60,000 nucleotides of DNA. It comes from Strigamia acuminata (Eukaryota; Arthropoda; Chilopoda; Geophilomorpha; Linotaeniidae). A program made the position numbers and the translations under genes. The stretch is taken from positions 20,736,427 to 20,796,426 of the forward strand of contig OX442315.1 of NCBI GenBank assembly GCA_949358305.1. Direction: 5' to 3'. The notes below the pieces were generated by a model, which saw only the letters and a list, made by a program, of their open reading frames with translations, ran no database searches and was not told the origin of the DNA. Position 1 is the first letter of the stretch. Each line of letters starts with the position of its first letter. Shown here in pieces: positions 1 through 10,444 of this stretch.

Positions 1-829
1 AATTCACACATATTATCGTATTTGCCATCAGGGTCGAAAGCGCTGTTTTTAACACCAGACACGCAACTCGCGTTGAAAAATTTTGCCACATTAGCGACAT
101 TATTGACGCAGTCTGCATCCTGAAAGAACCCGCGTTGAACGAATTGTGACACTGGATAAAGCCACCCCACATGTCTGTTGACGCCGGTGTGGCAAGACTT
201 TTTCCCCCTCAGATCTTCGAGACTGTGAATTGAATCGTCACTTTTATGGATGAGAGCCAAAGCGTAATAGGCGTAAGTCCATCCATCCTCTAAATGACAT
301 TAAAGATAATCAACCTTAATTTTCCACACCATTAACCCTGATTTATCAACTCACCTAAAGTATGTTTTTCGCTGAGGAAAGGAACTAAGCCGTGATGTTT
401 ACCAGCTACATAGGTGTCCATGGACCAGTAGCAACTGACGTCAGCGTTTCTTTTCTCGATTTGCGCCATGCAGTCATATCTTTTGTAAAAAGAGTTAGAA
501 ATAAAAATTATGTAGCGAAAGATTTGGTGTTTGCTTATTAGTAATTTACTTGTCTTGTGCGCGGATACAATCTATGCCTGGCAAAATATTACGCTCGTGA
601 AGATTTTGTTTGAGTGCTTTGCATTTGGCTTCTTCAGCATCCGACGACACGCACCAGCGAGCTGCATGAAAAATAAAAATAAAAGCAAAATTAAATTAAA
701 CGGCTCAGAGAATAGAAGAAAAAAGAGTTGCCAATGGGCAGAGTGGATGGTACCTGGGAGAATTGATGTTGGTGCGGCATTTACGACGACCAGAAAAGTT
801 AAAGCGAGACCAATACGAGAGGCGAACAT
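1..829 (-). CDS. Transferrin-family protein, N-terminal part (partial, runs off window start)
   Basis: Secreted iron-binding-type protein. Four exons join in phase: 829-754, 661-550, 479-355 and 289 to the window edge, all with GT-AG junctions. Exon 1 encodes a signal peptide (MFASRIGLALTFLVVVNAAP). The mature start reads RWCVSSDAEEAKCKALKQN, the usual opening of a transferrin N-lobe, followed by GIDCIRAQ. Further on come YAYYALALI and LRGKKSCHTG..R..GW, the block that carries the tyrosine and the carbonate-binding Thr and Arg. The aspartate normally found in ADAVTLDAG seems to be Trp here (ADVSCYWSMD). The rest of the N-lobe and any C-lobe lie outside the window. It could be a transferrin or a melanotransferrin-like protein; the family call is firm, the subtype is not. 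Confidence 0.9.
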
Positions 830-887
830 CTTTGCACAAATCTTGACTCCCTTGGGCGTCTGAATAAAGCTGTAGTTTATTCGGCCA

Positions 888-895
888 CTTTTATA
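888..895 (-). promoter_or_regulatory. TATA box of the transferrin gene
   Basis: The minus strand reads TATAAAAG about 59-66 bp upstream of the transferrin ATG. This spacing fits a start site near 860 and a short 5' leader. It is a close match to the animal TATA consensus; the transcription start is inferred. Confidence 0.55.
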
Positions 896-2731
896 TCCAA
901 TTCTGGCGCACTTCCGAGAAAATATATGACGTCAAGGAGCATGCGCAACTTGCTACCGAGGTCTGAAGTGTAATTAATTTTTGGAGAAATGAGATATTCA
1001 GATCACTTTCCTATCGCTTTCATGGAATGGAAGTTATCGAGTATCAATAAATGGAAAAACCAGTTTTGTTTGTTTAATTTTGTTCCATTGTTTTTGTTTT
1101 TTTCCATATATTTTACACAATGTCAACTTATGGACAATATCAGCTAGCGGTATAAGAAATATTTCCCTTTAATGCGTCATGTGATAATTTTTTATATTTT
1201 TTGAACTTTAAATTATCTTTGTTGTTTATTTGTTCTTTTTACTTGGAATTCCCCCTCGCATCAATTTGAACCTTGGAAGGGAAAACCAGATGAAACTGCC
1301 TAAATAATATTAATCACGACATTCATTCTGAACATTTGAATGTGGAATTTTTTTATTGCATAAAGCCTAATTTACGTTTTTCAAGGGTCTTTCTATAGCT
1401 CAATTTTTCAGCGTGATTCCGCTTCATTCAAGTCCTAAATCAAACACAGTTCAGGTGAAATATACGCGACAGGACACAACAGATAAAGAAATAGGATGTA
1501 ATTTTCTTCTTGTGTTGAAATATTTGTGATTACCGTGTGAAATCAAAATCCAATTTATTAATAATAAAAAAAGAAGGAGAATTAAGATTGGCTTTTCCTG
1601 CAGTTATCCGGGAAATAGAGTGCAAAGGTGAATAAGGAAAATTCATCGCCAAACAATAAATGCACAAAAACGTGACTGCCAAGCTTATATAGTTAATGAC
1701 TCATAAAATAAAAGAATTTGCACAGCTTCGCATTTATTTAATTAATGCTGAGCATTGAGCTGCCTGTGTCAAATACACCTGTACGTAAATAATACACAAA
1801 TGGAACCTTTGACCTTGACTGAGCCGTCGGTGGATGGCACCAAAATACCAAGGCTCGACTAATAAAGATGTCTTTTGGTGAGTAGAACCTTGAAAAAGGG
1901 CATGGGGGACATTAGTTTTGGCCCTCCTTGGGTAATCAAAACTTATTCGTGAGCCAATGACAACCTGTTGCCATGCAGGCAAAGCCTTGACCTCACTTTT
2001 GCTTTTCTTTTTATCAGGTTGGTCAATGCAAAGCGGAATATGTTAGTTCAAGAATTAAGATGAGACGTGTCTCATCAGTGAGTCCACAATGACCTTCATA
2101 TTTTGTTCGTAACAACTAACAAGGTCCAGTTGATGTAATTGAATTACAAATTTTCCTCTGCGTAGCAGCTAAAGGCTTGATAACAGAGTTTAGGACATCG
2201 TAATTATAGACTTTAGATAAATATATACCAAGAATTTAATCTCGTATTTATTCTAAGTGTGGATTTTGCTCTATTTTGTTTTAAAATACAGTTTTGTGCT
2301 TTTACTAAATAAGATTATCAGCAGTTTTTTTGTGTTTTAATTGTAAACAAGCAATTTATCGTATTAGAGACAGTCATTGCAGGTACAGTTCAGAAATTAT
2401 CTCTACTTGGCACTATTACTGTACAACTAATTTAATTAGTTAAGAAATTTAATCTTTTCTCAATTTCTGTTGCTGGCCTGTTAAACCTAAAACGATTAAA
2501 GCTTAAAAAAATATTAATTTTTTGTTTTAAGTGTGAAAATAAAAGTAATTTTTCGTATTGGTTTAAAAGTGATATCTTTTTAAATCATTGGACGTCCTTG
2601 TTCGATGTGTCGATGAGTTATGATTTTTAAATATCTCTGGAAGGCAATACAAAATGATCGTAAAATGACTGGTCCTCGCCACCTTCGCAATTATTATGTT
2701 ACAATGTTGTAACACCGTAAGAAGTGTGAAG
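896..2731. other. Intergenic region between divergent transferrin and ARH3 genes
   Basis: AT-rich sequence without a supported gene. The short open frames near 1734-1982 and 2563-2877 have no family resemblance, and the second is antisense to ARH3 exon 1. The promoters of both flanking genes must lie here. Nothing else was recognised. Confidence 0.5.
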
Positions 2732-4380
2732 ATGGCCACAGCAGGAGCTGGGAAAATGGCTCGCCTTGTATCCAAATTTAGAGGCAGTTTAGTGGGTTCA
2801 CTTTTAGGCGATTGCATAGGAACACCTTTCGAAGGAGAATATCCATTGTCAAAAAATATGTTGGGCAAATTCTTCAAGAAACTGTCTGACCCTTATCACC
2901 AGGGTAAGATTTGCATAATCTCAGCTCGTAATAACTTAATTTGTTTTATGTATGTTTTTAATATAAGTATAATATCGGCCTTTTGGTCTAATATTTTGGA
3001 AAATATTGAATTTTTGATTTCATTTTTAAAAATATTGTCAAAATGTTTTATTTTTTTCAGTTCCGTTTTTCCCATTTTCTGACGACACATTAATGATTAG
3101 ATGCGTTGGGGAATCTCTAATCCACAAAGGTCAATATGACTCAACGGACTTGGCACAAAGGTTGGCGTTGAATTAAAAAGATTTGAGTGTCAGGCGCAAA
3201 AATATCGCCCTTGAGCGACTCATTAATCAAGTTTCTGGTGTTGACCGGTTCAGGTTTGCCGAGGAATATCAAGGAACAGACAAAAATGCTAATGTCTTCA
3301 AGTTGCTTCGTGCTTGGAAATACATCGATGTGTATAGACCGGCCCAAGAAGCATTTGAAGGCAAAGGGTCGAGCTTCAATGGAGCGGCAGTGCGCACGCC
3401 GCCTATTGCCATGTTTTATTACGGGGATGTGGATAAAGTAATAGAGGTAACTTAAAATATTGCATACATTTTTTTTTTACAATCGTCATAAAAAGGTGTA
3501 ATAAATAACGGTTCAAGGCAAGTTAGATGATGCAACTGAAACATAAACCAAAGAACAGCCATGTTTTAAGCAAATATCCCAAAAACAATTAAAACGTATT
3601 GTTTCTGCTGTAAAATAACAATTAATGGATTAAAACTAAGAAATATTTCTATTTTCAGACTGCCCGAGATAGTGCATCGTTGACGCACGCACATCGCAAT
3701 GGGTACAATGGCGCGGTGCTTCTCTGCGCAGCCATTCACCAGGCGCTTATTATGGACCCTGCTCAACCTTTCGAGCCCCAAGCATTTGTCGATATGCTCA
3801 TCGAAACAATGGACAAAGTTGAATCGACCCGCCAAGAAGGGGACACGTAAGTGCAAAATCAAATTTTTTTTTATTATCCAATTTTTGAGTAATACAAATT
3901 TTAACTTCGATTTAATCCTAGTGGCGTTATCACGAAACCATTTGTGAAAAAATTGGAAAGTGTCAAAGAATTTCTAAAAGCTGGTAATACAAGCGTGGCC
4001 GAGATCGTAGCCACTTTGGGAAATGACACACCGGCACTCAAATCAGTGCCAACTGCCATTTTTACTTTCTTGAGGAGTCTTCAGCCGATAGACGAAGTTG
4101 AGGTATACAATATTGAATTTGAATTTGAATTTGTTTGCTTAATTACTTTTGAATTTAGACCACGACTAACCCAGTGGAAAGGGCCATCCATTACACGATT
4201 CTTTTGGGTCGAGACACGGATACATTGGCATGCATGGCTGGAAGTTTGTCGGGTGCTTTATTCGGGATGGAACAGATGCCAGAAGGGCTTTTGCGCCGGT
4301 GCGAAGGTGTAAACGACAACATAAATTTAGCAGATCGATTGGCAGAACTTATCGAGCGAAAGAAAGTGGCTCAAAATTAA
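2732..4380 (+). CDS. ADPRS: ADP-ribosylhydrolase ARH3 (ADPRS/ADPRHL2 type)
   Basis: Removes ADP-ribose from serine (and O-acetyl-ADP-ribose) using two magnesium ions; in animals it acts in nucleus, cytosol and mitochondria. Six exons in phase: 2732-2903, 3061-3160, 3254-3446, 3659-3846, 3922-4102 and 4159-4380, giving 351 residues (human 363). Landmarks in order: KFRGSLVGSLLGDCIGTPFE with the conserved Glu, FSDDTLMIR for the TDD metal motif, KGSSFNGAAVRTPPIA, LTHAHRNGYNGA, VPTAIFTFLRSLQP, and LGRDTDTLACMAGSLSGA for the second metal motif. The start at 2732 (MATAGAGKMARLVSKFRG) aligns with the human N-terminus; an alternative ATG lies at 2756. Two positions differ from the human enzyme: Ser for Thr in the TDD motif, and Arg in place of Gly before DTDT. 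Intron 2 has a weak, purine-rich acceptor tract, so the 3254 boundary is the least certain. Confidence 0.93.
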
Positions 4381-4488
4381 TTAGTCGCCTATCTATCCGT
4401 ATAGAATGCCCTTAATTTAATCTCGCGCAGGCGCATCGTGTGACTTTCGATTGGGACAAAAATGTACAATTAGTAATTAACAGGAATC

Positions 4489-4494
4489 AATAAA
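4489..4494 (+). terminator. Polyadenylation signal of ARH3
   Basis: An AATAAA hexamer lies about 110 bp after the ARH3 stop codon. The rest of 4381-4847 is AT-rich 3' flank without a gene. Confidence 0.55.
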
Positions 4495-4847
4495 AAGAAA
4501 GTCAAGTCTGATGAAAAACCGGTTTTAATTCGTCTTGAATTACACAAAGAACACTTAATGACATCTGCTTTATGGAAATTTGCATGAATTTTATTAAATA
4601 AAATAGTTTGCATAAATTATTATTTAGTTTATATCTCCCATGACATTTAAATCGACGTAGTTAAGTATAATTTAAATAATTTAAATAACAGCAGTACAAA
4701 AAATGAGTAATTACGGATTTTTTTGTGCTATTAAAAACATCCTCAATAAGAATGTGCTTTCTAGTTACGTCATTTGCACACGGCACATAAAGACGATCAA
4801 TGTTTTTTCGTCAAGCGGTATCAAAATGATGAGAACTCCATTGAAGT

Positions 4848-5291
4848 TTAGTCGATGTAGCCGTAATCGTTTGGGATTCGCTCGGGATTAACTGCACCGA
4901 CAAACGTGGAAAAACAAATCTGGCGATTGTGCCATGCAAAAACAATATCATCTCCCATGACATATATACTTAGAATAATCACACTTGCTACAATGCTCAC
5001 GCTCAACAATCTCGGGCCAGTAATAAATCCGAAATCTATGTTCGAAACCAGACAGTTGGTTTCGTTGCTATTCGTCTGATGATTTTTAGTCAACAAAAGT
5101 GTGCAATTTTCCGCACTATTAACTTCGCTTTTTACAGTGTGAACGAGTCTAAAATCAAATTCAAAAAATACTATTAAAAAATAAAACACTTGAGAACGAT
5201 GATGACACACTTACACAACTGACATTACACTCAAAACGAGAATCACATGTGTGTGTACACACCACGCCATATAAGTAGTGTTAATTGTCAT
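4848..5291 (-). CDS. Small membrane glycoprotein, unrecognised
   Basis: Two exons (5291-5215 and 5148-4848) separated by a 66 bp GT-AG intron encode about 125 residues. I do not recognise a family. The N-terminus (MAWCVHTHVILVLSVMSVV) is a signal peptide or signal anchor. A 50-residue segment with N-glycosylation sequons NCT and NET follows, then a second hydrophobic segment (LLSVSIVASVIILSIYVMG) and a short tail ending in PNDYGYID. This fits a type I or double-spanning membrane protein. It is head to head with the glutamine-rich gene, the two ATGs being only 172 bp apart, so a shared promoter is likely. The intron boundaries are clean, but the lack of a recognisable homologue keeps confidence moderate. 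Confidence 0.6.
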
Positions 5292-5463
5292 GACGACGTG
5301 GAACGTGAATCGCGAGGCGATTGTAGCAGCCTAGCAAGATGGAACTGCAAGAAATGTGGGTGATTTTTTCAAATTTATTTAAACATTAATATACAAAATT
5401 TTTGTTTGATCGTCGATTTGCGTGAACCCATTAAACGTCGATCGAGTGCCGTGATTCATAAGA
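5292..5463. promoter_or_regulatory. Probable bidirectional promoter
   Basis: 172 bp separates the divergent ATGs of the small membrane protein (-) and the glutamine-rich protein (+). No TATA box is evident for either gene. A CGATCGA-type stretch lies near 5437. Shared promoter use is inferred from spacing only. Confidence 0.4.
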
Positions 5464-8126
5464 ATGAGCGCGATGAGTCAACCGGTACAATGCCAACTCA
5501 CTTTAGACAGTTCTGTACTTGACTTTCTTTTCGACGAAGGCGAGGACTCTAAACATGGATCTAATCCATCCGCGCCGGCCTTACCAAACATGGACGACAA
5601 AGTGGCCGCTGCAAAATTAATGGGAGCATGCATGTCATTCGGAACACCACCCCCATCTCCTGAACCCCAAGAACCTCCGGAACAACCGGTATGTCCCCAG
5701 CCACGATTACCCAAATCAATCTCCGAAAAACAACTGCCTGCACGCGAAGATAGACGCAGTGCCTCTCCACCATCGAGTCCCGAAGGGCCCAGCATGATGA
5801 TACCGCCAAAAATTCGAACCAATGTCGGTCCGCAAAGACTCCCACCTCGGCAGAACATGGGTTACACGGAAAGAATGATGTACAAAACACCTTCTGCATC
5901 CGATTCAGCGATTCCTCCGAGACCTCCGCCACGACAGTACACCGAAAGACCTCCTGCGGACGACATTCCACCTCCTCCGAACTCTGCACGCGGGATGAAT
6001 TACGCTCCCCCAAAGGCGGGGCTTCCACCACAGGCGTGCGACAATGCGGACAATTGGCGGCAAGTTGCGGACGTTTGTCGACAAAAGGTGATGGTTGCCC
6101 GAACTAGAAACGATCACGCCGTTTCGCCAATTGGTGGACCTGAATCAAGTCGAATTTGGATGTCGACAAACATCATACCCGGGTCTCCCCAGCCAGAAAA
6201 TATGAACATGGCGAACGATGATGATATGGGAGCATCCATGATGTGTTATCGTCAGGATTGTTACCAACCGCAAGAGTGGGGTCAGCAGAACGACGAGGGC
6301 ATGTGTGATGAGGGCATGTGGAATCCTCAAATGATTCCGAGTCAAAGAATGATGAATAATAACTGGATGGACGGTCAGATTGATGAGATGGGGTCGACAT
6401 CTTTTCCAATTTCTTCGCCACGTCGAGTTGGCGGTGTGCAACAACAGCAGCAGCAATCACCGCAACAACAAACTCAACAGCAACAACAACACAGACAGGC
6501 GGACTGGGGCCCGAAGAGTAACAAGGTGCGGTTTCGTTGCCCTCAAAATCCGGCGAAAATGATGATGATGCACGATGAAAGACCAAGCTCGGTGGGATTT
6601 GATTTTGGGAGAAACGAAGATCCGTATGGTAAAGATCAGTGTGGAATGCAACACGGAATGCAATGCTCGGTTGATGGAGACGACGGGCCTCAAGAACACG
6701 AGATAAATTACCCAAAAAACTCTGCCGTTTTGTCACCTTCGCCTTCAATGGCATATCCGTTATCCAAAACATGCAACAATCCTCGATCGCCGTCACCGAT
6801 GAATGCTTATCCGTCACCCAGTGCATGCAGTTCACCACGGAGCAATGTGTCGCCGTCTAATGGCGGTCAAATGCGGACATCGGAATGCGACTACCCGGCG
6901 AATATTGGGGAGACAAAAAGAAATTCTCCGAGCGAAGCGGGTGATTTACAGAGAGAACACGCAGAAGTAACGTCGCCAAAATCGCAGCATAGATCCCCGA
7001 TGCCGCCGCAGCCCGACGGAGATTCGTGCGCTAAAGATGGCGGCAAATCAAAGATGGAGATGCATGTTGAGGGAAATTGGAACGAGGAAAAAAAAGAGTT
7101 GTCAGCTAAAAAGCAGGAAGACGGCGGAGATTGGAATTCAAAAAAACCCGGTGAAACTGAAGACGATGTTGTGATGAAACAATGGCAGCAGCAGAGAATC
7201 GCTTTGCCACCGGAAGTGATGGAACAGTGGCAGCAACAGTTGGAACAGATGGAACAGACCCCTGGTTATGGAAACCTGACTGCAGTGCAAAGACAACAAT
7301 TGCACTACCAAACTCAGCAGCAGTTGTTAATGCGCTATCAGGAACAACAACGAAAAATGCAGCAACAAGTGCAACAGGAGCCGATGGAGCAACAACAAGG
7401 AGTGCCGGTTCAACGACAAAAGTCTTATCATCGAGGAATGAGCAACGAGGGGATTTCAAATAACCAGCGAGCACAATCACCAAATATGCAAGAACAGAAT
7501 ACTAGATACGGATCGTATTTGCAGCAAATGCAGCAAAGACCAAATGATGGACGGCGTCCGCCTCAAGAATGCCGACAGCAAGCTCCGCATTATCCGCCTC
7601 AGTACCCGCAACAGCAAGGTGATCGAAAACCCATGCGAGTTCCCGATGCTTATCAAGAGCTTAATCGACAAGACATGATGCCACCCTCGGGCCGAATGGC
7701 CAATAATGGTTATCCGATGAATTATTCGATGAATCCTCGACAAATGCACCCACAGATGGCTCCCGAAACAATGGGGAATTACCAAATGTCGATGGGACCG
7801 CAAGGAATGAATCCCATGCGACGACCAGAAATGCAACAGAGAGGAAATATGCCACCACCGGAACATTATCAACAGGTTTTATTATTCTCCGTAGTTATTA
7901 ATTATTTTTAAATGTTTTTTATTTACTTTTTATTTTAATTTTAATTTTAATTTAAACCAAATAGGGTCGACCGCAGAATCAGAATTATCAATACATGCCA
8001 ACTGCTCATCCGCAGCAATCGATGTCTCGAGAACATGCAAATCAATTTCCACCAAATATGGTTCCAAAGAGAGACTTCTATCCGTATCCACAGCCACAAC
8101 AACAGCAGATGCCGCCGCAACAACAG

Positions 8127-8168
<42 letters not shown>

Positions 8169-9590
8169 CCGCCACCGAGACAAATGCAACAAGGACCAAT
8201 ATTTCCTTCCCAAACTCCTCAGGGGTATCCACAAGCTTATTACCAAAACACGTTAAGAGGATTCGGTGCTCAGCCAGCTGCACCAGCGAAATCAGTTGGA
8301 ATGAGTCAGGTGAACCAGTGGCCGCCCCCTCCAGCGCAGCAGCCTCCGGTTCCCATTGACATGACGAATGTTCAAAACGAAAACTACAGAATACCAAAAG
8401 AAACTGCAGCGCAGGCGCAGTACGGAGATCGATGCGAAGCCCCTCAAGTTGAAGAGGCTCACGTCAGACGAGACACCACTCCGCAACCCCAAACACCCTC
8501 ATCCTGCCACAGCCAATCTCCACTCGATCAGATGGGAAGTGAATCCATGCAACAACAACATGCAAACGACCAGAGTGGAAAACTATCTGAAAGTGGATCT
8601 CAACAAAAACTTGAATCGCTCCCCCAAGGACAGAAACGAATCGAGTTTATCATCCAACAACTAAGACAAAACATGGGCCCCGGACAGCAACAGCAACCAC
8701 AGCCACAGTCCCAGCCACAGCTGCAACAACAACAGCCACAACAGTCTCAACAATACCAACAACAACAACAACAGCCACAACAGCAGCAACAATCAATGCA
8801 ATCACAAGCATCGACGATGGCAAAAAACGGCCATGAAGATAGTATAGACAGAAATCACAACCAAGAAGCAGTTTATAAACAGGAAATAAGGCCAGAGGAT
8901 CAAGACGGAAGTAACCCGCAAAACTTAAGCCAAAGGCTCGCCGACGTATTGGCCGAAGCCGAAAGGGTGATGCGACAATGTAAGGGGACGCAAGAGGCGT
9001 TATGGAACGATCTGGCGACTCGCGATAGGAACTTTGCTTCGGGTTTTACGTCGTGGTCTCAAGTGGGGCCGAACGCACCTGCTGGAACCAGTGGCCAGGT
9101 GAAGACGTCGTGGTCAGATGGAAACGCAACTGTGTCGACAAGAGGCCGTTCTCCCACACGTCGGGATGATGAATCGATGCGAGATAGATCGCCAGACGCG
9201 CACCCAAATTACCCGCGCTCCCCAAGAAGTAGATCACGTCACCATCACAATTCACCTGGGGAAACGGTTCCTCTGACTACAGCTGAAGGTGGTGATGGCG
9301 ATATGTTTTCCACACCGACGCAGGATCTACGCGCTTTGGTGGGCGATTTGAATTCACGCATCTTGATGATTAGAGAGAGATGCATGACTCAACTGGGCAC
9401 TGAGCAACGAAGTCCAGGGCAAGACTCTTCATTCCCCGTCACGAATGGTTTAGTGCAGTCGGATGTTGATGCTGATGGTGGTATTTCTTGCGATGCTAAT
9501 CAGGTGGGGGAGAATAAGAAGTCATCTGGGAATGGAGGAGGAGGAGGAGGTGGAGGAACTGGTGGCAATTCTCTAGTCAATCTTCGTTAA
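5464..9590 (+). CDS. Large glutamine/methionine/proline-rich low-complexity protein
   Basis: Two long exons, 5464-7875 and 7965-9590, joined by an 89 bp intron (CAG/gtttta ... aatag/GGT) that keeps the frame, give about 1345 residues. I cannot assign a family. The protein is mostly disordered: Pro/Ser-rich to about residue 250, then Met/Gln-rich with polyglutamine runs encoded by mixed CAA/CAG near residues 325-345, 600-660, 880-900 and 1080-1110. Ordered-looking islands are the N-terminus (LTLDSSVLDFLFDEGED), NWRQVADVCRQKVMVARTR near 200, and the C-terminal region with LSQRLADVLAEAERVMRQC and DLRALVGDLNSRILMIRERC. The composition resembles prion-like transcriptional coactivators or RNA-granule scaffolds, which is inference from composition. 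Stop at 9588-9590; AATAAA follows at 9686. Confidence 0.8.
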
Positions 9591-9685
9591 TCATTGTATT
9601 TAGTCTTTAGTCTTTGAGAATTCTTTTGTAAACTATTTTTGGTCTTTGTCTTTAAAAAATTTCTAGTTAAAAAAAAATTGTTTTC

Positions 9686-9691
9686 AATAAA
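9686..9691 (+). terminator. Polyadenylation signal of the glutamine-rich gene
   Basis: AATAAA about 95 bp downstream of the stop codon, in AT-rich 3' flank. The remainder of 9591-9876 holds this 3' UTR and the FAM136A promoter. Confidence 0.55.
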
Positions 9692-9876
9692 ATAACATTT
9701 TTGAATGAATAGAAATGGAAAATAAACTGTGACGCTTGATTCATTGATTCATGTCATTTCTTTTTCTAATTAGATTTGAACACAGGATATTTTTATTATT
9801 GTTTCTTTGATAGTGTTGTTTTATTTCAGTATTTTATCACACGAGGGCGAAGTGTGAGCGAATTTCATTTAGCAAA

Positions 9877-10417
9877 ATGGCCGAAGCCACAGTAGCACGT
9901 GTGCAGCTTGCTGTAGATAAATTTCTTACGGATATCGACAAAATTAGTTTACGAAAGCTTCAGGTTAGCAAACCACAAAGACGGAAATGAGTTTCTCCTG
10001 TTTACACATTCTTTTGTTAGGCAAATATGCATTCCTGTGCCTTGAAGTGCTGCCAAAACGACGACGCCTCTCTCGAACAAGTTCAAAGATGCGTGCAAGA
10101 TTGTTCGATGCCTTTATCGAGTGCGCAAAACTACGTGCAAACTGAAATGAATTCCTTTCAAGTAATGAAAAACCATAAATTCAATCGTCTTTAATTAATC
10201 CGATTTTTTTTAAAAAAAACAGGATCGTTTACAACGTTGTGTTCTGGAATGCCAAGACAAAATAAGGGATAAAATTGGACCAAATACAAGCGAGACGGAT
10301 GTCATGGTGTATCGAGGAGATTTTGAAAAATGTGTAGACAAATGTGCCGATACACACATAAATTTATTGCCTTTAATGTTTAAACGCATGAAGGAAACAC
10401 TAAGTAGCCAAAAGTAA
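9877..10417 (+). CDS. FAM136A: FAM136A family protein
   Basis: Three exons (9877-9963, 10021-10161, 10223-10417), all in phase 0, encode 140 residues (human 138). The protein carries four CX3C pairs, CALKC, CVQDC, CVLEC and CVDKC, arranged as two twin-CX3C hairpins, plus the DRLQRC segment and the INLLPLMFKRMKE tail typical of the family. FAM136A is a small protein of the mitochondrial intermembrane space; twin-CX3C proteins are usually imported and oxidised through the MIA pathway. Its molecular role is not settled. Its stop lies 27 bp from that of Sec8 on the other strand, so the two 3' ends must overlap or nearly overlap. Confidence 0.93.
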
Positions 10418-10444
10418 TAAGAACTAGATACAGTCATAATGTAT

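Noticed and set aside
1734-1982. 82-codon minus-strand frame upstream of ARH3
   Set aside because: No splice support, signal or family resemblance; consistent with chance.
5478-6838. Long minus-strand frames within the glutamine-rich gene
   Set aside because: Shadows of the real plus-strand coding sequence caused by its biased codon composition.
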